Shown: in pieces, positions 41,314 to 48,594 of the stretch
Layout of the letters: the number at the start of each line of letters is the position of its first letter
How positions within the stretch are numbered: the stretch's first letter is position 1
DNA from: Actinoplanes sichuanensis
Lineage (GTDB): Bacteria; Actinomycetota; Actinomycetes; Mycobacteriales; Micromonosporaceae
DNA length: 64,000 nt
Assembly (NCBI RefSeq): GCF_033097365.1
Contig: NZ_AP028461.1
Span: forward strand, 10,009,501-10,073,500
Reading direction: 5' to 3'
Position numbers and translations under genes: made by a program
The notes under the pieces: generated by a model
What the model saw: the letters and a program-made list of their open reading frames with translations, nothing else
Told to the model about the DNA's origin: nothing
Databases searched by the model: none

Positions 41314-42570
41314 ATGGCCACGCAGATTGTGCAGCCCGAGTTCGGGCGCCGTTTGCGGCGTCTGCGCATCGAGCGTGGAATGTCGCAGCGCGATCTTGCC
41401 GTGGGTGTGGTCAATCAGTCCTACATCTCGCTGCTGGAGAAAGGTGCCCGCGTTCCGACGCTGGAAGTCGTCAGCCATTTGTCCGAGGTGCTCGGCGTGC
41501 CGGTGGACGAGCTGGCCGGTGTCGAGACCGGCTTCGGGCCCCCGGCCGCGGCGCCCGGAGTGACCGGCACCGAGCTGGCCCGGGAGCTGATCGTCAGCAG
41601 CGCCGTCGACCAGGGCGACCTGTCCCGGGCCGAGCAGGTGTTGACCGGTGCCCTCCAGGAGGCCAGGCGCGATGGGCAGCCGGCCGCGATGCTCAGTCAC
41701 GGGCTGGCCCTGGAACGGATCCTGGAGCAGCGCAACGATCGCGCCGGGCGGTACGAGTTGCTCACCGAGCTCGTGACGGTGGCCGAGCGGGCCGGTGTGC
41801 CGGAGGCGCTGGTGCGGACCCGGATCGCGCTTGCCGCGGCGGCCCGGGACGTGGGCCGGCTCACCGAGGCGTTCACCCACATCGAGCAGGCTCAGACGGA
41901 GATCGCCGACACCGCCTTCGTCGGCGGCAGTGAGCACGTCCGGCTGTACGCCGTACACATCTCGATCCTCAGCGACGCCGGAGGCGGAGCCGAGATCACC
42001 CGCATCGTCGACCGGATGGTGGCGATGGCGGCCGAGGTGAAGAGCCTGACCATCTCCGGCCGGGCACACTGGGTGGCGAGCATCGCCATGGCCCGCATCG
42101 GCGAGGTCGAGCGATCGCTGGAGCATCTGCGGTCGGCCCGGGAGATGCTGGCGCACCCGACCACGTCGCTGCGGGACTGGGCCCGGTTCTCGGTGGCGGC
42201 GGTGTCCGCGCTGATGGACGCGGACGCGGAGCTGAGCGAGATCACCTCGCGGATGGAGGCCGCCCGGGCCGCGATGGCCGCCTCCGAGACCGCGGCGACG
42301 CCGTCGGCCGCCGCGAGCCTGGAGGTGCGGTATGCGGTGGCGACCGGCGATCCGGAGCGGGCTCTGGAGATCGCGGCCACCGTCGACGAGACCGATCTGT
42401 CCGGCATCGAGCAGGTGCGTTTCGTGCTCGCCATCGGGCGCGCACAACGGCGCTGCGGCCGGACCGAGGAGGCCGTGGCGTCGCTGCGTCGGGCGGCTCA
42501 GCTGGCCGAGGGTGCGGCCGCGTACCGGCGCGCCAGCCAGATCTGGCGCGAGGCGTCCGAGGTCGCCTGA
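41314..42570 (+). CDS. XRE-type HTH regulator with TPR-like C-terminal domain
   Basis: 418 aa. HTH (about residues 9-65): FGRRLRRLRIERGMSQRDLAVG, then NQSYISLLEKGARVPTL. The remaining 350 residues are Ala/Leu/Glu-rich helix pairs typical of TPR ligand-sensing domains. Likely the cluster-situated activator or repressor. ATG 41314 is chosen; an in-frame TTG lies at 41299. Its stop lies in the first unit of a 16-bp tandem repeat. Confidence 0.85.
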   Translation: MATQIVQPEFGRRLRRLRIERGMSQRDLAVGVVNQSYISLLEKGARVPTLEVVSHLSEVLGVPVDELAGVETGFGPPAAAPGVTGTELARELIVSSAVDQGDLSRAEQVLTGALQEARRDGQPAAMLSHGLALERILEQRNDRAGRYELLTELVTVAERAGVPEALVRTRIALAAAARDVGRLTEAFTHIEQAQTEIADTAFVGGSEHVRLYAVHISILSDAGGGAEITRIVDRMVAMAAEVKSLTISGRAHWVASIAMARIGEVERSLEHLRSAREMLAHPTTSLRDWARFSVAAVSALMDADAELSEITSRMEAARAAMAASETAATPSAAASLEVRYAVATGDPERALEIAATVDETDLSGIEQVRFVLAIGRAQRRCGRTEEAVASLRRAAQLAEGAAAYRRASQIWREASEVA

Positions 42571-42630
42571 CTCCCGGTTCGGCTGACTCCCGGTTCGGCT
42601 GGCCGCTGGCCCGGCTGACTCCCGGCCCGG
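42567..42630. repeat. 16-bp tandem repeat at the regulator's 3' end
   Basis: Four adjacent 16-bp units: two perfect copies of CTGACTCCCGGTTCGG (42567-42598), one diverged unit (42599-42614) and a third close copy ending CCCGG (42615-42630). The regulator's TGA stop is in the first unit. Confidence 0.85.
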
Positions 42631-42686
42631 CTGGTTGCCGGGGCTGTCCGAAGCCTTTGCCGGCAGCCCTGACAACCAGCCGACAG

Positions 42687-42723
42687 CGAAACGGCCCCCG
42701 CGCGCTGCGCGGAGGCCGTTTCG
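42687..42723. terminator. Bidirectional terminator between regulator and small secreted protein
   Basis: Stem CGAAACGGCC / GGCCGTTTCG extended inward by CCGCGC / GCGCGG across one mismatch; between convergent genes. Strong stem, short T-run on the plus strand (TTTCGG). Confidence 0.8.
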
Positions 42724-42791
42724 GTAGGAAGGTCGCGGCTCCCTCGCTGCCGCGGCCGACCGGATGTGTTCCGGGACGGGTGTTTCGGTGA

Positions 42792-42998
42792 TTACCAGGG
42801 CCAGTCTTCGACGATCGGCAGCTTCGGGTTGAGCGGGAGGCCCGGAAGGCCCGGGACATCGTTCGGGACGACGACGGGCTGGGTGGCGCCGGTGGCCGAG
42901 GTGGTCTGTTCCGGGGCGGTGAGCTGCGTGCCGGTGAAGGCGATCGCGGCGGCCGCGAGGATGGTCGGCATCACCAGGTGGCGCGGGTTCTTCGTCAT
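42792..42998 (-). CDS. Small secreted proline-rich peptide
   Basis: 68 aa. A basic start (MTKNPRH), a hydrophobic segment (LVMPTILAAAAIAFTG) and a mature part rich in Pro/Val/Leu ending LPIVEDWPW. No Cys and no recognised domain. A TAGACAT box is 9 nt before ATG 42998, suggesting leaderless transcription. Function unknown. It lies just outside the likely RiPP cluster border. Confidence 0.6.
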   Translation of the reverse strand: MTKNPRHLVMPTILAAAAIAFTGTQLTAPEQTTSATGATQPVVVPNDVPGLPGLPLNPKLPIVEDWPW

Positions 42999-43282
42999 GG
43001 CTCAATGTCTACCGGTCCGGGCTCGGCCGGGTGGTCCCTGTATCGAAATCTTTGCGGATGATCGGCTACGGGGTGGCGGACCGGGGTGGGGTGCATCGTA
43101 AGATCGCCCGCCGCACGGAACCCGGGCGAGTGTTTCGAAGGTTTCAATACGGTATTGAGCGCCGGTAACCGCGTTGTTGCAATTGTCCCGGCAGCGACCA
43201 CGGCATCGATGTTCGTCGTACGCCAAATGCCTCGATCAGGGGCGTGCTGCCTAAATTGCCGGATCGGTATCGGAGGTTGGTC

Positions 43283-43696
43283 ATGTCCCTTTCCCGCCAT
43301 TTCCGTCGCGTTCTGACCGCCGCGGTGGTGATGACTGCGACGGCGGTCACCACGGCCGCGCCGGCGTTCGCGGCGTCCGTCATCCCGTCGAGCTGGACCG
43401 CGTCGTACGCCGGTGCCCAGGTCGGCGGCACCACCACCTATGTGCAGGACCCGTTCGGGGTCCAGCGGACGGTGACCGTGAAGGGAGTCATCAAAACGGG
43501 CTCGGCGACCGGTTGCCTCCAAGCCGTGATCGACGCTCAGGGCGCGTCCTGGACGTCGCCGGCGACGTGCTCGGGTGGCACGGCGCAGTCCTTCCTCACC
43601 ACGTTCCGAGCGGTGACGATCGGCCAGGCGCCGACCGTGCGCCTGTGCTCGGCGTCGAGCACGACGGCCTGTGGTACGGCCGTTCCGCTGTGGTGA
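43283..43696 (+). CDS. Secreted hypothetical protein
   Basis: 137 aa. Signal peptide RHFRRVLTAAVVMTATAV with cleavage after APAFA. The mature ~105 aa holds four Cys (TGCLQ, ATCSGG, LCSASS, TACGT) suited to two disulfides. No family recognised. RBS CGGAGG precedes ATG 43283. Ends at a perfect terminator. Confidence 0.75.
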   Translation: MSLSRHFRRVLTAAVVMTATAVTTAAPAFAASVIPSSWTASYAGAQVGGTTTYVQDPFGVQRTVTVKGVIKTGSATGCLQAVIDAQGASWTSPATCSGGTAQSFLTTFRAVTIGQAPTVRLCSASSTTACGTAVPLW

Positions 43697-43720
43697 CGCA
43701 TACCTGATTCCTCCCCCGAT

Positions 43721-43757
43721 GAGCGAGCCCAGTCATGAAATATGACTGGGCTCGCTC
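43721..43757. terminator. Perfect 16-bp terminator
   Basis: GAGCGAGCCCAGTCAT / ATGACTGGGCTCGCTC with a 5-nt loop, 24 nt after the secreted-protein stop, followed by GTTGT. Confidence 0.88.
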
Positions 43758-43943
43758 GTTGTATGACGGGTCGAGCTGGTGGAAAGTTTGCTGTGAGAGT
43801 CCTGAGAAGCGCTCCTAGCTGGGAAAACGTGGAGACGGTCGAGTGATGACAGTGATTGACGATCCGGCCCCGAGATATTACGCTCATGACTGCACAGCGA
43901 TGACAGAAGTCAACTGATCGGGATCGAACGTACGGGGGTCGAA

Positions 43944-44213
43944 ATGAACGAGCGTGAACTCCTAGCCTTCGTGGCGGTCGCGGAGCATGGCCGGATGGAC
44001 CTCGCCGCCAAGGCGCTGGGCTACTCGCAGCCGGCGGTCAGCTACCAGATCAAGTGCCTGGAGATGACCCTCGGCACCAAGCTGTTCGTCCGTACCTCCT
44101 CGGGTGTGAGCCTCACCCGCAGCGGCGCGCTCATGCTGCCCTCGGCGCAGGCGGTGCTGACCCTCATGCGCGGCATCAAGGCGACGACCGGAGACCTCGC
44201 ACTGGTCGCCTGA
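43944..44213 (+). CDS. Stand-alone LysR-type helix-turn-helix protein
   Basis: 89 aa. LLAFVAVAEHGRMDLAAKAL, then GYSQPAVSYQIKCLE and LGTKLFVRTSSGVSLTRSG are a complete LysR N-terminal HTH and the start of the linker helix, but the ~200-aa effector-binding domain is absent. The frame ends cleanly before a strong terminator with no continuing homology downstream, so it looks like a domain-only regulator rather than a fresh frameshift. The 247-nt gap before it contains only the preceding terminator and a probable promoter. Confidence 0.8.
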   Translation: MNERELLAFVAVAEHGRMDLAAKALGYSQPAVSYQIKCLEMTLGTKLFVRTSSGVSLTRSGALMLPSAQAVLTLMRGIKATTGDLALVA

Positions 44214-44236
44214 CCATGCTGCTTGGACGTGACGCT

Positions 44237-44266
44237 AAGCCCCCGGGAAACGAGGCCCGGGGGCTT
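44237..44266. terminator. Bidirectional terminator
   Basis: AAGCCCCCGGG / CCCGGGGGCTT with an 8-nt loop; 23 nt after the LysR-type HTH stop and downstream of the convergent pit gene. Confidence 0.85.
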
Positions 44267-44282
44267 CGCCGTGCACGGGGCC

Positions 44283-44419
44283 GGCCGGCGAACAGCGGCC
44301 GGACCGCGTCGGCCGGCGAACGGTGGTCGGACCGCGTCGGCCGGCGAACAGCGGCCGGGCCGCGTCGGCCTGCGAACGGTGGCCGGACCGCGTCAGCCCG
44401 TGAACAGCGGCCGGACCAC
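44283..44419. repeat. 28-bp tandem repeat (about 4.9 copies) at the pit 3' end
   Basis: Units start at 44283, 44311, 44339, 44367 and 44395. Units 1, 3 and 5 carry AACAGCGGCCGG; units 2 and 4 carry AACGGTGG(T/C)CGG, so the pattern has a 56-bp higher order. The last unit runs into the pit coding sequence; its stop codon spans the 4/5 junction. Confidence 0.9.
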
Positions 44420-45403
44420 GAAGTAGAAGACGCACGCGAAGAACGCGGCCGCCGGGAACGTGGTGATCCAGGCGATCACGATGTTGCCCGCCACGTTCCA
44501 GCGGACCGCGCTGAGCCGCTTCGTCGCGCCCACCCCCATGATCGCCGAGGTGATGGTGTGCGTCGTGGAGATCGGCGCGTGCAGGACCAGGGCGTTGAAG
44601 TAGAGCACCGAGCTGGCCACGGTCTCGGCCGCGAACCCCTCGGACGGCCCCAGGTCGATGATCTTGCGGCCGAGGGTGCGGATGATCCGCCAGCCGCCCG
44701 CGTAGGTGCCGGCCGCCAGCACACCCGCCGACGTCCAATACACCCACTCCGGGATGTGCGTCGAGTCCGACTGGAACCCGCCGGTGTAGAGCGCCAGCAC
44801 CACGATGCCCATGGTCTTCGCCGCGTCCTGCATGCCGTGCCCGATCGACATGCCTGCCGCCGAGACGGTCTGTGCCCAGCGGAATCCGCGGTTGAGCCGC
44901 CCCGGGTGCCCGCGCCGGAAGGTCCACATGATCGCGATCATGAAGATGAAGCCGAGCAGCAGCCCCACCACGGGCGACACCACCATCGGGATCAGCACCT
45001 TGTTGATGATGTTGTCCCACTGGACCTCGCCCACGGTGGCGAAGAGCGTGGCACCGACCAGGCCGCCGAAGAGCGCGTGCGACGAGCTGGACGGCAGCCC
45101 GAAATACCAGGTGATCAGGTTCCAGGTGATGGCGCCGAGCACCCCGGCGAAGACGATGCCCAGGCTGGGGATCCCGATCGGCAGGTCGACCAGCCCGTCA
45201 CCGACCGTCTTGGCCACCTCGGTGCCCAGGTGGGCGCCGATGAAGTTGCCGACCGCGGCCATGGCGAGGGCCACCCGTGGGGTGAGAGCGCGGGTGCTGA
45301 CGCTGGTGGCGATCGCGTTGGCGGCGTCATGGAAGCCGTTCGTGTAGTCGAACGCCATCGCCGCGAGGATCACCGCCACGACGGCGATGAGTTCGGGATC
45401 CAC
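44393..45403 (-). CDS. pit: Low-affinity inorganic phosphate transporter (Pit family)
   Basis: 336 aa, about ten hydrophobic helices. Duplicated PHO-4 signatures: DYTNGFHDAANAIATSVSTRAL at the N-terminus and SIGHGMQDAAKTMG in the middle, plus SSSHALFGG and STTHTITSAIMG. Imports phosphate as a metal-phosphate complex with protons. GTG 45403, 3 nt after the DUF47 gene with which it forms the usual Pit operon. Confidence 0.93.
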   Translation of the reverse strand: MDPELIAVVAVILAAMAFDYTNGFHDAANAIATSVSTRALTPRVALAMAAVGNFIGAHLGTEVAKTVGDGLVDLPIGIPSLGIVFAGVLGAITWNLITWYFGLPSSSSHALFGGLVGATLFATVGEVQWDNIINKVLIPMVVSPVVGLLLGFIFMIAIMWTFRRGHPGRLNRGFRWAQTVSAAGMSIGHGMQDAAKTMGIVVLALYTGGFQSDSTHIPEWVYWTSAGVLAAGTYAGGWRIIRTLGRKIIDLGPSEGFAAETVASSVLYFNALVLHAPISTTHTITSAIMGVGATKRLSAVRWNVAGNIVIAWITTFPAAAFFACVFYFVVRPLFTG

Positions 45404-45406
45404 GCT

Positions 45407-46033
45407 CTAGGACTCCTTGACCGCGATGGTCTCGATGGTGTTCGCCACGTGCTCGAAGGCGTCGCAGGCGGCCTCCAGCTCGTCGACGACCTCCTTCATC
45501 TTCAACACGGTCAGCGCGTCGTACTCCCCGGAGAAGAGCCGGACCAGCAACATCCGGTACGCCCGGTCGCCGTCGTTCTCCAGCCGGTTGATCTCGATCC
45601 AGTACTCCTCCATGCCCTTCAGCGAGCGCAGTTTCGGCATCGCCTCGGCGGTCACCTTGGCCTGCTGGTCCAGCACGGTGACCAGTTCGTGCATCTCCCG
45701 CGGCAGCGAGGGCAGATCGGTCAGGCCGTAGAGGTAGAGCAGGTTGCCGGCCGCCTCCAGGTGGTCCATCACATCGTCCAGCTGGGAGCCGAGCGAGTAG
45801 ATGTCCTCCCGGTCGAACGGGGTGATGAAGGTGGAGTTGATCTTTTTGTAGAGCTCGTGGGTGATCGAGTCGCTGTCGTGCTCCACATCGCTCAGCCGGT
45901 CGGCGACCGATTGGACGTCCACGCCGGGCAGCGCCAGCTCGTTCAGCAGCTCGGTGCCTTTGACCAGGTTGTAGGCCGCCCTGGTGAACAGTTCGTAGAA
46001 GGCCCCCTCGACGGGGCGGAATGAGAACTTCAC
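45407..46033 (-). CDS. DUF47/PhoU-like Pit accessory protein
   Basis: 208 aa, helical. DVEHDSDSITHELYKKINSTF, then ITPFDREDIYSLGSQLDDVMD and NRLENDGDRAYR are DUF47 signatures with the acidic metal-binding ExxxD positions of PhoU. Controls or assembles the Pit transporter. GTG 46033; first gene of the operon. Confidence 0.9.
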   Translation of the reverse strand: MKFSFRPVEGAFYELFTRAAYNLVKGTELLNELALPGVDVQSVADRLSDVEHDSDSITHELYKKINSTFITPFDREDIYSLGSQLDDVMDHLEAAGNLLYLYGLTDLPSLPREMHELVTVLDQQAKVTAEAMPKLRSLKGMEEYWIEINRLENDGDRAYRMLLVRLFSGEYDALTVLKMKEVVDELEAACDAFEHVANTIETIAVKES

Positions 46034-46098
46034 GGCGCGGACCTCGATCGACGGGCTTTATGAATGGATCTCCGAACGCATGCTATCGGTCCACGCGG

Positions 46099-46109
46099 GT
46101 TCACCCTTC
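46099..46109 (+). promoter_or_regulatory. Single PHO-box-like unit upstream of DUF47-pit
   Basis: GTTCACCCTTC matches one 11-nt PhoP half unit; the adjacent 11 nt do not match well. It lies 66 nt before the DUF47 start on the opposite strand. Weak evidence for PhoP control of pit. Confidence 0.3.
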
Positions 46110-46119
46110 GCGACGGCCC

Positions 46120-47073
46120 TTAAACCGCCTCGTGACGATTCACTGAACGTGGCGCGTTGGGGCGCGGTGCGGAACGGCGAACCGCCCTGGTCGGAACGTG
46201 TGGCAGCGGCGTGCCGGCGGTCGGGGTGCGGCGCAGATGCCGGGCCAGTCCGGTCAGGTCGGTGTCGGCGATCACGTCCACACCCGCGGCGCCCAGCTCG
46301 GTCCAGACCGCGGCGCGCGCCCGGCGGGAGCCGTCCGACAAGCCCGAGAAGCGGACGGTACGGCCATCCGAGTGCGCCGCCCGGACCAGTGCGTGCAGCT
46401 GGTGCCGTTCCTCGGCGGTGATCGGCTCACGACCGTCCCAGCCGAACCGTCGCGACCACGACTCGCTGACCATCGGGGCGAGTTCCGGCGGGGCCGAGCG
46501 GGAACCCAGGTCGTCGAAGGTGCCGTCGGCGAACGCGTACCGCTCGGTCTGTGCGGTGAGCAGCTCGCGGACGTCGATCACGCCGGTCACCGTGACGGTC
46601 ACCGCGCCGGGGGTGAGCGCACCGTCTCGGCACCGGCTGAGCAGGCCCGCGTGGTCGCGTAGCTGCCGGTCCAGCATCCGGTAGGCGCGCAGCAGCGTCT
46701 CCGGGTCGCGACTCGCCCCGCCGAATTCGATCACCAGCCGGAACGGCGCCCGCTGGTCCCGCCACAGCCGTCCACCCGCCGCCCGGGCACGGGCGAAGAG
46801 CGGGGCCAGGACCAGCCGGCGCAGGGTACGGCCGGGTTGCGGCCCACCCGGCCCGAGGTACAGCTCGCCGTGCGGGCCGGGCACCACCCGGACGGTCATG
46901 CCGGCCAGCCCGAGCCGCAGCACGGCGGGCAGTGGGTCGGTCGAGTCCGGGCCGGTCAGGGCATGTCCGGTGGCGAGGAACGGGCGGATCCGGCGCAGGT
47001 ACGCGACCGAGACCGCGCCGCCGGCTCCGGCCAGCCCGGCCAGGCCGCCCGCGATTGTCGCCATGTCCTGCAC
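46120..47073 (-). CDS. PI-PLC/GDPD-like TIM-barrel protein with degenerate active site
   Basis: 317 aa. The order LYLGPGG, then TLRRLVLAPLF, FRLVIEFGG, MLDRQLRDHAGLL, VTVTVTGV, DLGSRS, then PMVSESWSRRFGWDG and VRFSGLSDGSRRARAAVWTELGAAGVDVIADTDL tracks secreted PI-PLC-like/glycerophosphodiesterase-like proteins of actinobacteria. The expected HAHNDY-type catalytic start reads GHALTGPD, so the catalytic residues appear lost. N-terminal hydrophobic stretch (IAGGLAGLAGAGGAVSVAYL) may be a membrane anchor. GTG 47073 or ATG 47064. Confidence 0.55.
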   Translation of the reverse strand: MQDMATIAGGLAGLAGAGGAVSVAYLRRIRPFLATGHALTGPDSTDPLPAVLRLGLAGMTVRVVPGPHGELYLGPGGPQPGRTLRRLVLAPLFARARAAGGRLWRDQRAPFRLVIEFGGASRDPETLLRAYRMLDRQLRDHAGLLSRCRDGALTPGAVTVTVTGVIDVRELLTAQTERYAFADGTFDDLGSRSAPPELAPMVSESWSRRFGWDGREPITAEERHQLHALVRAAHSDGRTVRFSGLSDGSRRARAAVWTELGAAGVDVIADTDLTGLARHLRRTPTAGTPLPHVPTRAVRRSAPRPNAPRSVNRHEAV

Positions 47074-47163
47074 CGCGCACCGTCCGATTCGTACTTTTTG
47101 GGTAATTCATACTGTGGCACAGCTGATACCCGTAGACCGGGAATGTCGCGCAGAATTCGTGTC

Positions 47164-48042
47164 ATGCCGTCACCGTCCGCGGTCGAGTTCGAGGACCAGC
47201 GCTCGTACCTCATGGCCGTCGCCTACCGCATGCTCGGCAGCCGCGCCGAGGCTGAGGACGCGGTCCAGGAGGCCTGGCTGCGCTACGCGCAGCAGAGCGA
47301 GGAGATCAGGGATCCGCGGGGGTGGCTCACCACGGTCACCGCACGGATCTGCCTGGACCAGCTCAATTCCGCTCGGGTACGCCGTACCGCGTACCCCGGT
47401 GAGTGGCTGCCCGCCTTCGTGATCGAGCCGGACGCCGACCCGGCCCACCGGGCCGAGCTGTCCGATCAGGTCAGCGTCGCCCTGCTGGTGGTGTTGGAGC
47501 GGCTCACCCCCGAGCAGCGGGTGGCGTTCGTCCTGCACGACGCGTTCGCGGTGCCGTTCGACGAGGTCGCGGCGGTGCTCGACAGCACACCGGCGGCGGC
47601 CCGACAGCACGCCTCCCGGGCCCGCAAAGCCGTCGCCGAAGGGGGCGTCAGGCACACCGCCGGGTTGGCCGAACAGCGACGGGTACTCGACGCGTTCCTG
47701 GCCGCGGCACAGAGCGGCGACATGCGTACCCTCGCCGCCGTGCTCGCACCCGATGTCGTCGCCATCGGCGACGGCGGCGGAATGGTCCGCACCGCCCTGC
47801 GTCCCGTACTCGGCGCCGACAAGGTGGCCCGTTTCTTCGTCGGGCTGCTCACGCACAAGCTGGCCGATCTCACCGATCTCAAGGCCGAACCGGTCGTGGT
47901 CAACGGCTCCGCCGCGATGATGCTGCAGGGCACCCGCCCGGACGGCAGCCGGCTCGTCGTGGTGAGCGCGGTCGCGGTCGACGACGGCCGGATCACCGGC
48001 ATCTTCAACCAGCAGAACCCGGAGAAGATCAGCTGGGGGTGA
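47164..48042 (+). CDS. sigJ: ECF41-type RNA polymerase sigma factor (SigJ-like)
   Basis: 292 aa. Sigma region 2 LMAVAYRMLGSRAEAEDAVQEAWLRY (about 17-42), region 4 LTPEQRVAFVLHDAFAVPFDEVAAVL, then a SnoaL-like C-terminal extension with the DGGG motif and the terminal NPEKI, a variant of the ECF41 NPDKL motif. In this family the extension replaces an anti-sigma factor and modulates activity. ATG 47164. The usual oxidoreductase or CMD partner gene is not adjacent. Overlaps the convergent DUF402 gene by 14 nt. Confidence 0.88.
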   Translation: MPSPSAVEFEDQRSYLMAVAYRMLGSRAEAEDAVQEAWLRYAQQSEEIRDPRGWLTTVTARICLDQLNSARVRRTAYPGEWLPAFVIEPDADPAHRAELSDQVSVALLVVLERLTPEQRVAFVLHDAFAVPFDEVAAVLDSTPAAARQHASRARKAVAEGGVRHTAGLAEQRRVLDAFLAAAQSGDMRTLAAVLAPDVVAIGDGGGMVRTALRPVLGADKVARFFVGLLTHKLADLTDLKAEPVVVNGSAAMMLQGTRPDGSRLVVVSAVAVDDGRITGIFNQQNPEKISWG

Positions 48043-48538
48043 CCTCGAGCAGGTGCTTGCGGTAGTGCGAGGCGAACGGCTCGGTGCCGTCGCCGAGCGC
48101 CGTGATCAGATGGCGGGACGCCGCGAACGCGTGCTCCACCAGGTCGTCCGGGTAACCGAAGGCGACCCGGTGCTCGGCGAACTCGTCCTCGTCGCGGAGC
48201 TCCACCAGACCGGTCTCGCGGCGCCGGACCGCGTCCAGATCCAGGTCGATGATGTGAACCGTGTCACCCTCCCAGCGGGCCGGGGTGGTGATGTCGCAAT
48301 ACACCTCACTGGTCCGCGGGGGTGGGTTGAACATCCCCGTCCACCAGGCGTGATGCGGGATGAGCAGGACGAACGGGATCTGCTCGACCGAGGGGCGGCC
48401 GTGGTAGACCGACGCGGTGCCCCGGGTCACGCCGACCCAGACACCGAGGTCGTCCTCGGCCAGACGACGGGCCGGGTAGTCACGATGCGCCGAACCGTCG
48501 TACTTCGTGTAGATGACCCGGACCATCTCGCTCGGCAT
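48029..48538 (-). CDS. DUF402 (FomD-like) family protein
   Basis: 169 aa. VRVIYTKYDGSAHRDYPARRL, then VYHGRPS, IPFVLLIPHHAWW and VYCDITTPARWEGDTVHIIDLDLDAV match DUF402. Characterised members hydrolyse nucleotide mono/diphosphates or intermediates with metal. ATG 48538 follows a potential leaderless promoter. Divergent from dinG across 56 nt. Confidence 0.83.
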   Translation of the reverse strand: MPSEMVRVIYTKYDGSAHRDYPARRLAEDDLGVWVGVTRGTASVYHGRPSVEQIPFVLLIPHHAWWTGMFNPPPRTSEVYCDITTPARWEGDTVHIIDLDLDAVRRRETGLVELRDEDEFAEHRVAFGYPDDLVEHAFAASRHLITALGDGTEPFASHYRKHLLEVTPS

Positions 48539-48594
48539 GGGTTGCACCCTAGCGGTGACCCGGATATGTCGGTGGTGGCGGGTACGGTTCCTCC

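Noticed and set aside
44267..44419. Possible CRISPR array from the 28-bp repeats
   Set aside because: Units are directly adjacent with no unique spacers, and there are no cas genes; it is an ordinary tandem repeat.
46099..46109. A full PHO box before the pit operon
   Set aside because: Only one 11-nt unit matches; kept as a low-confidence site rather than a confirmed box.
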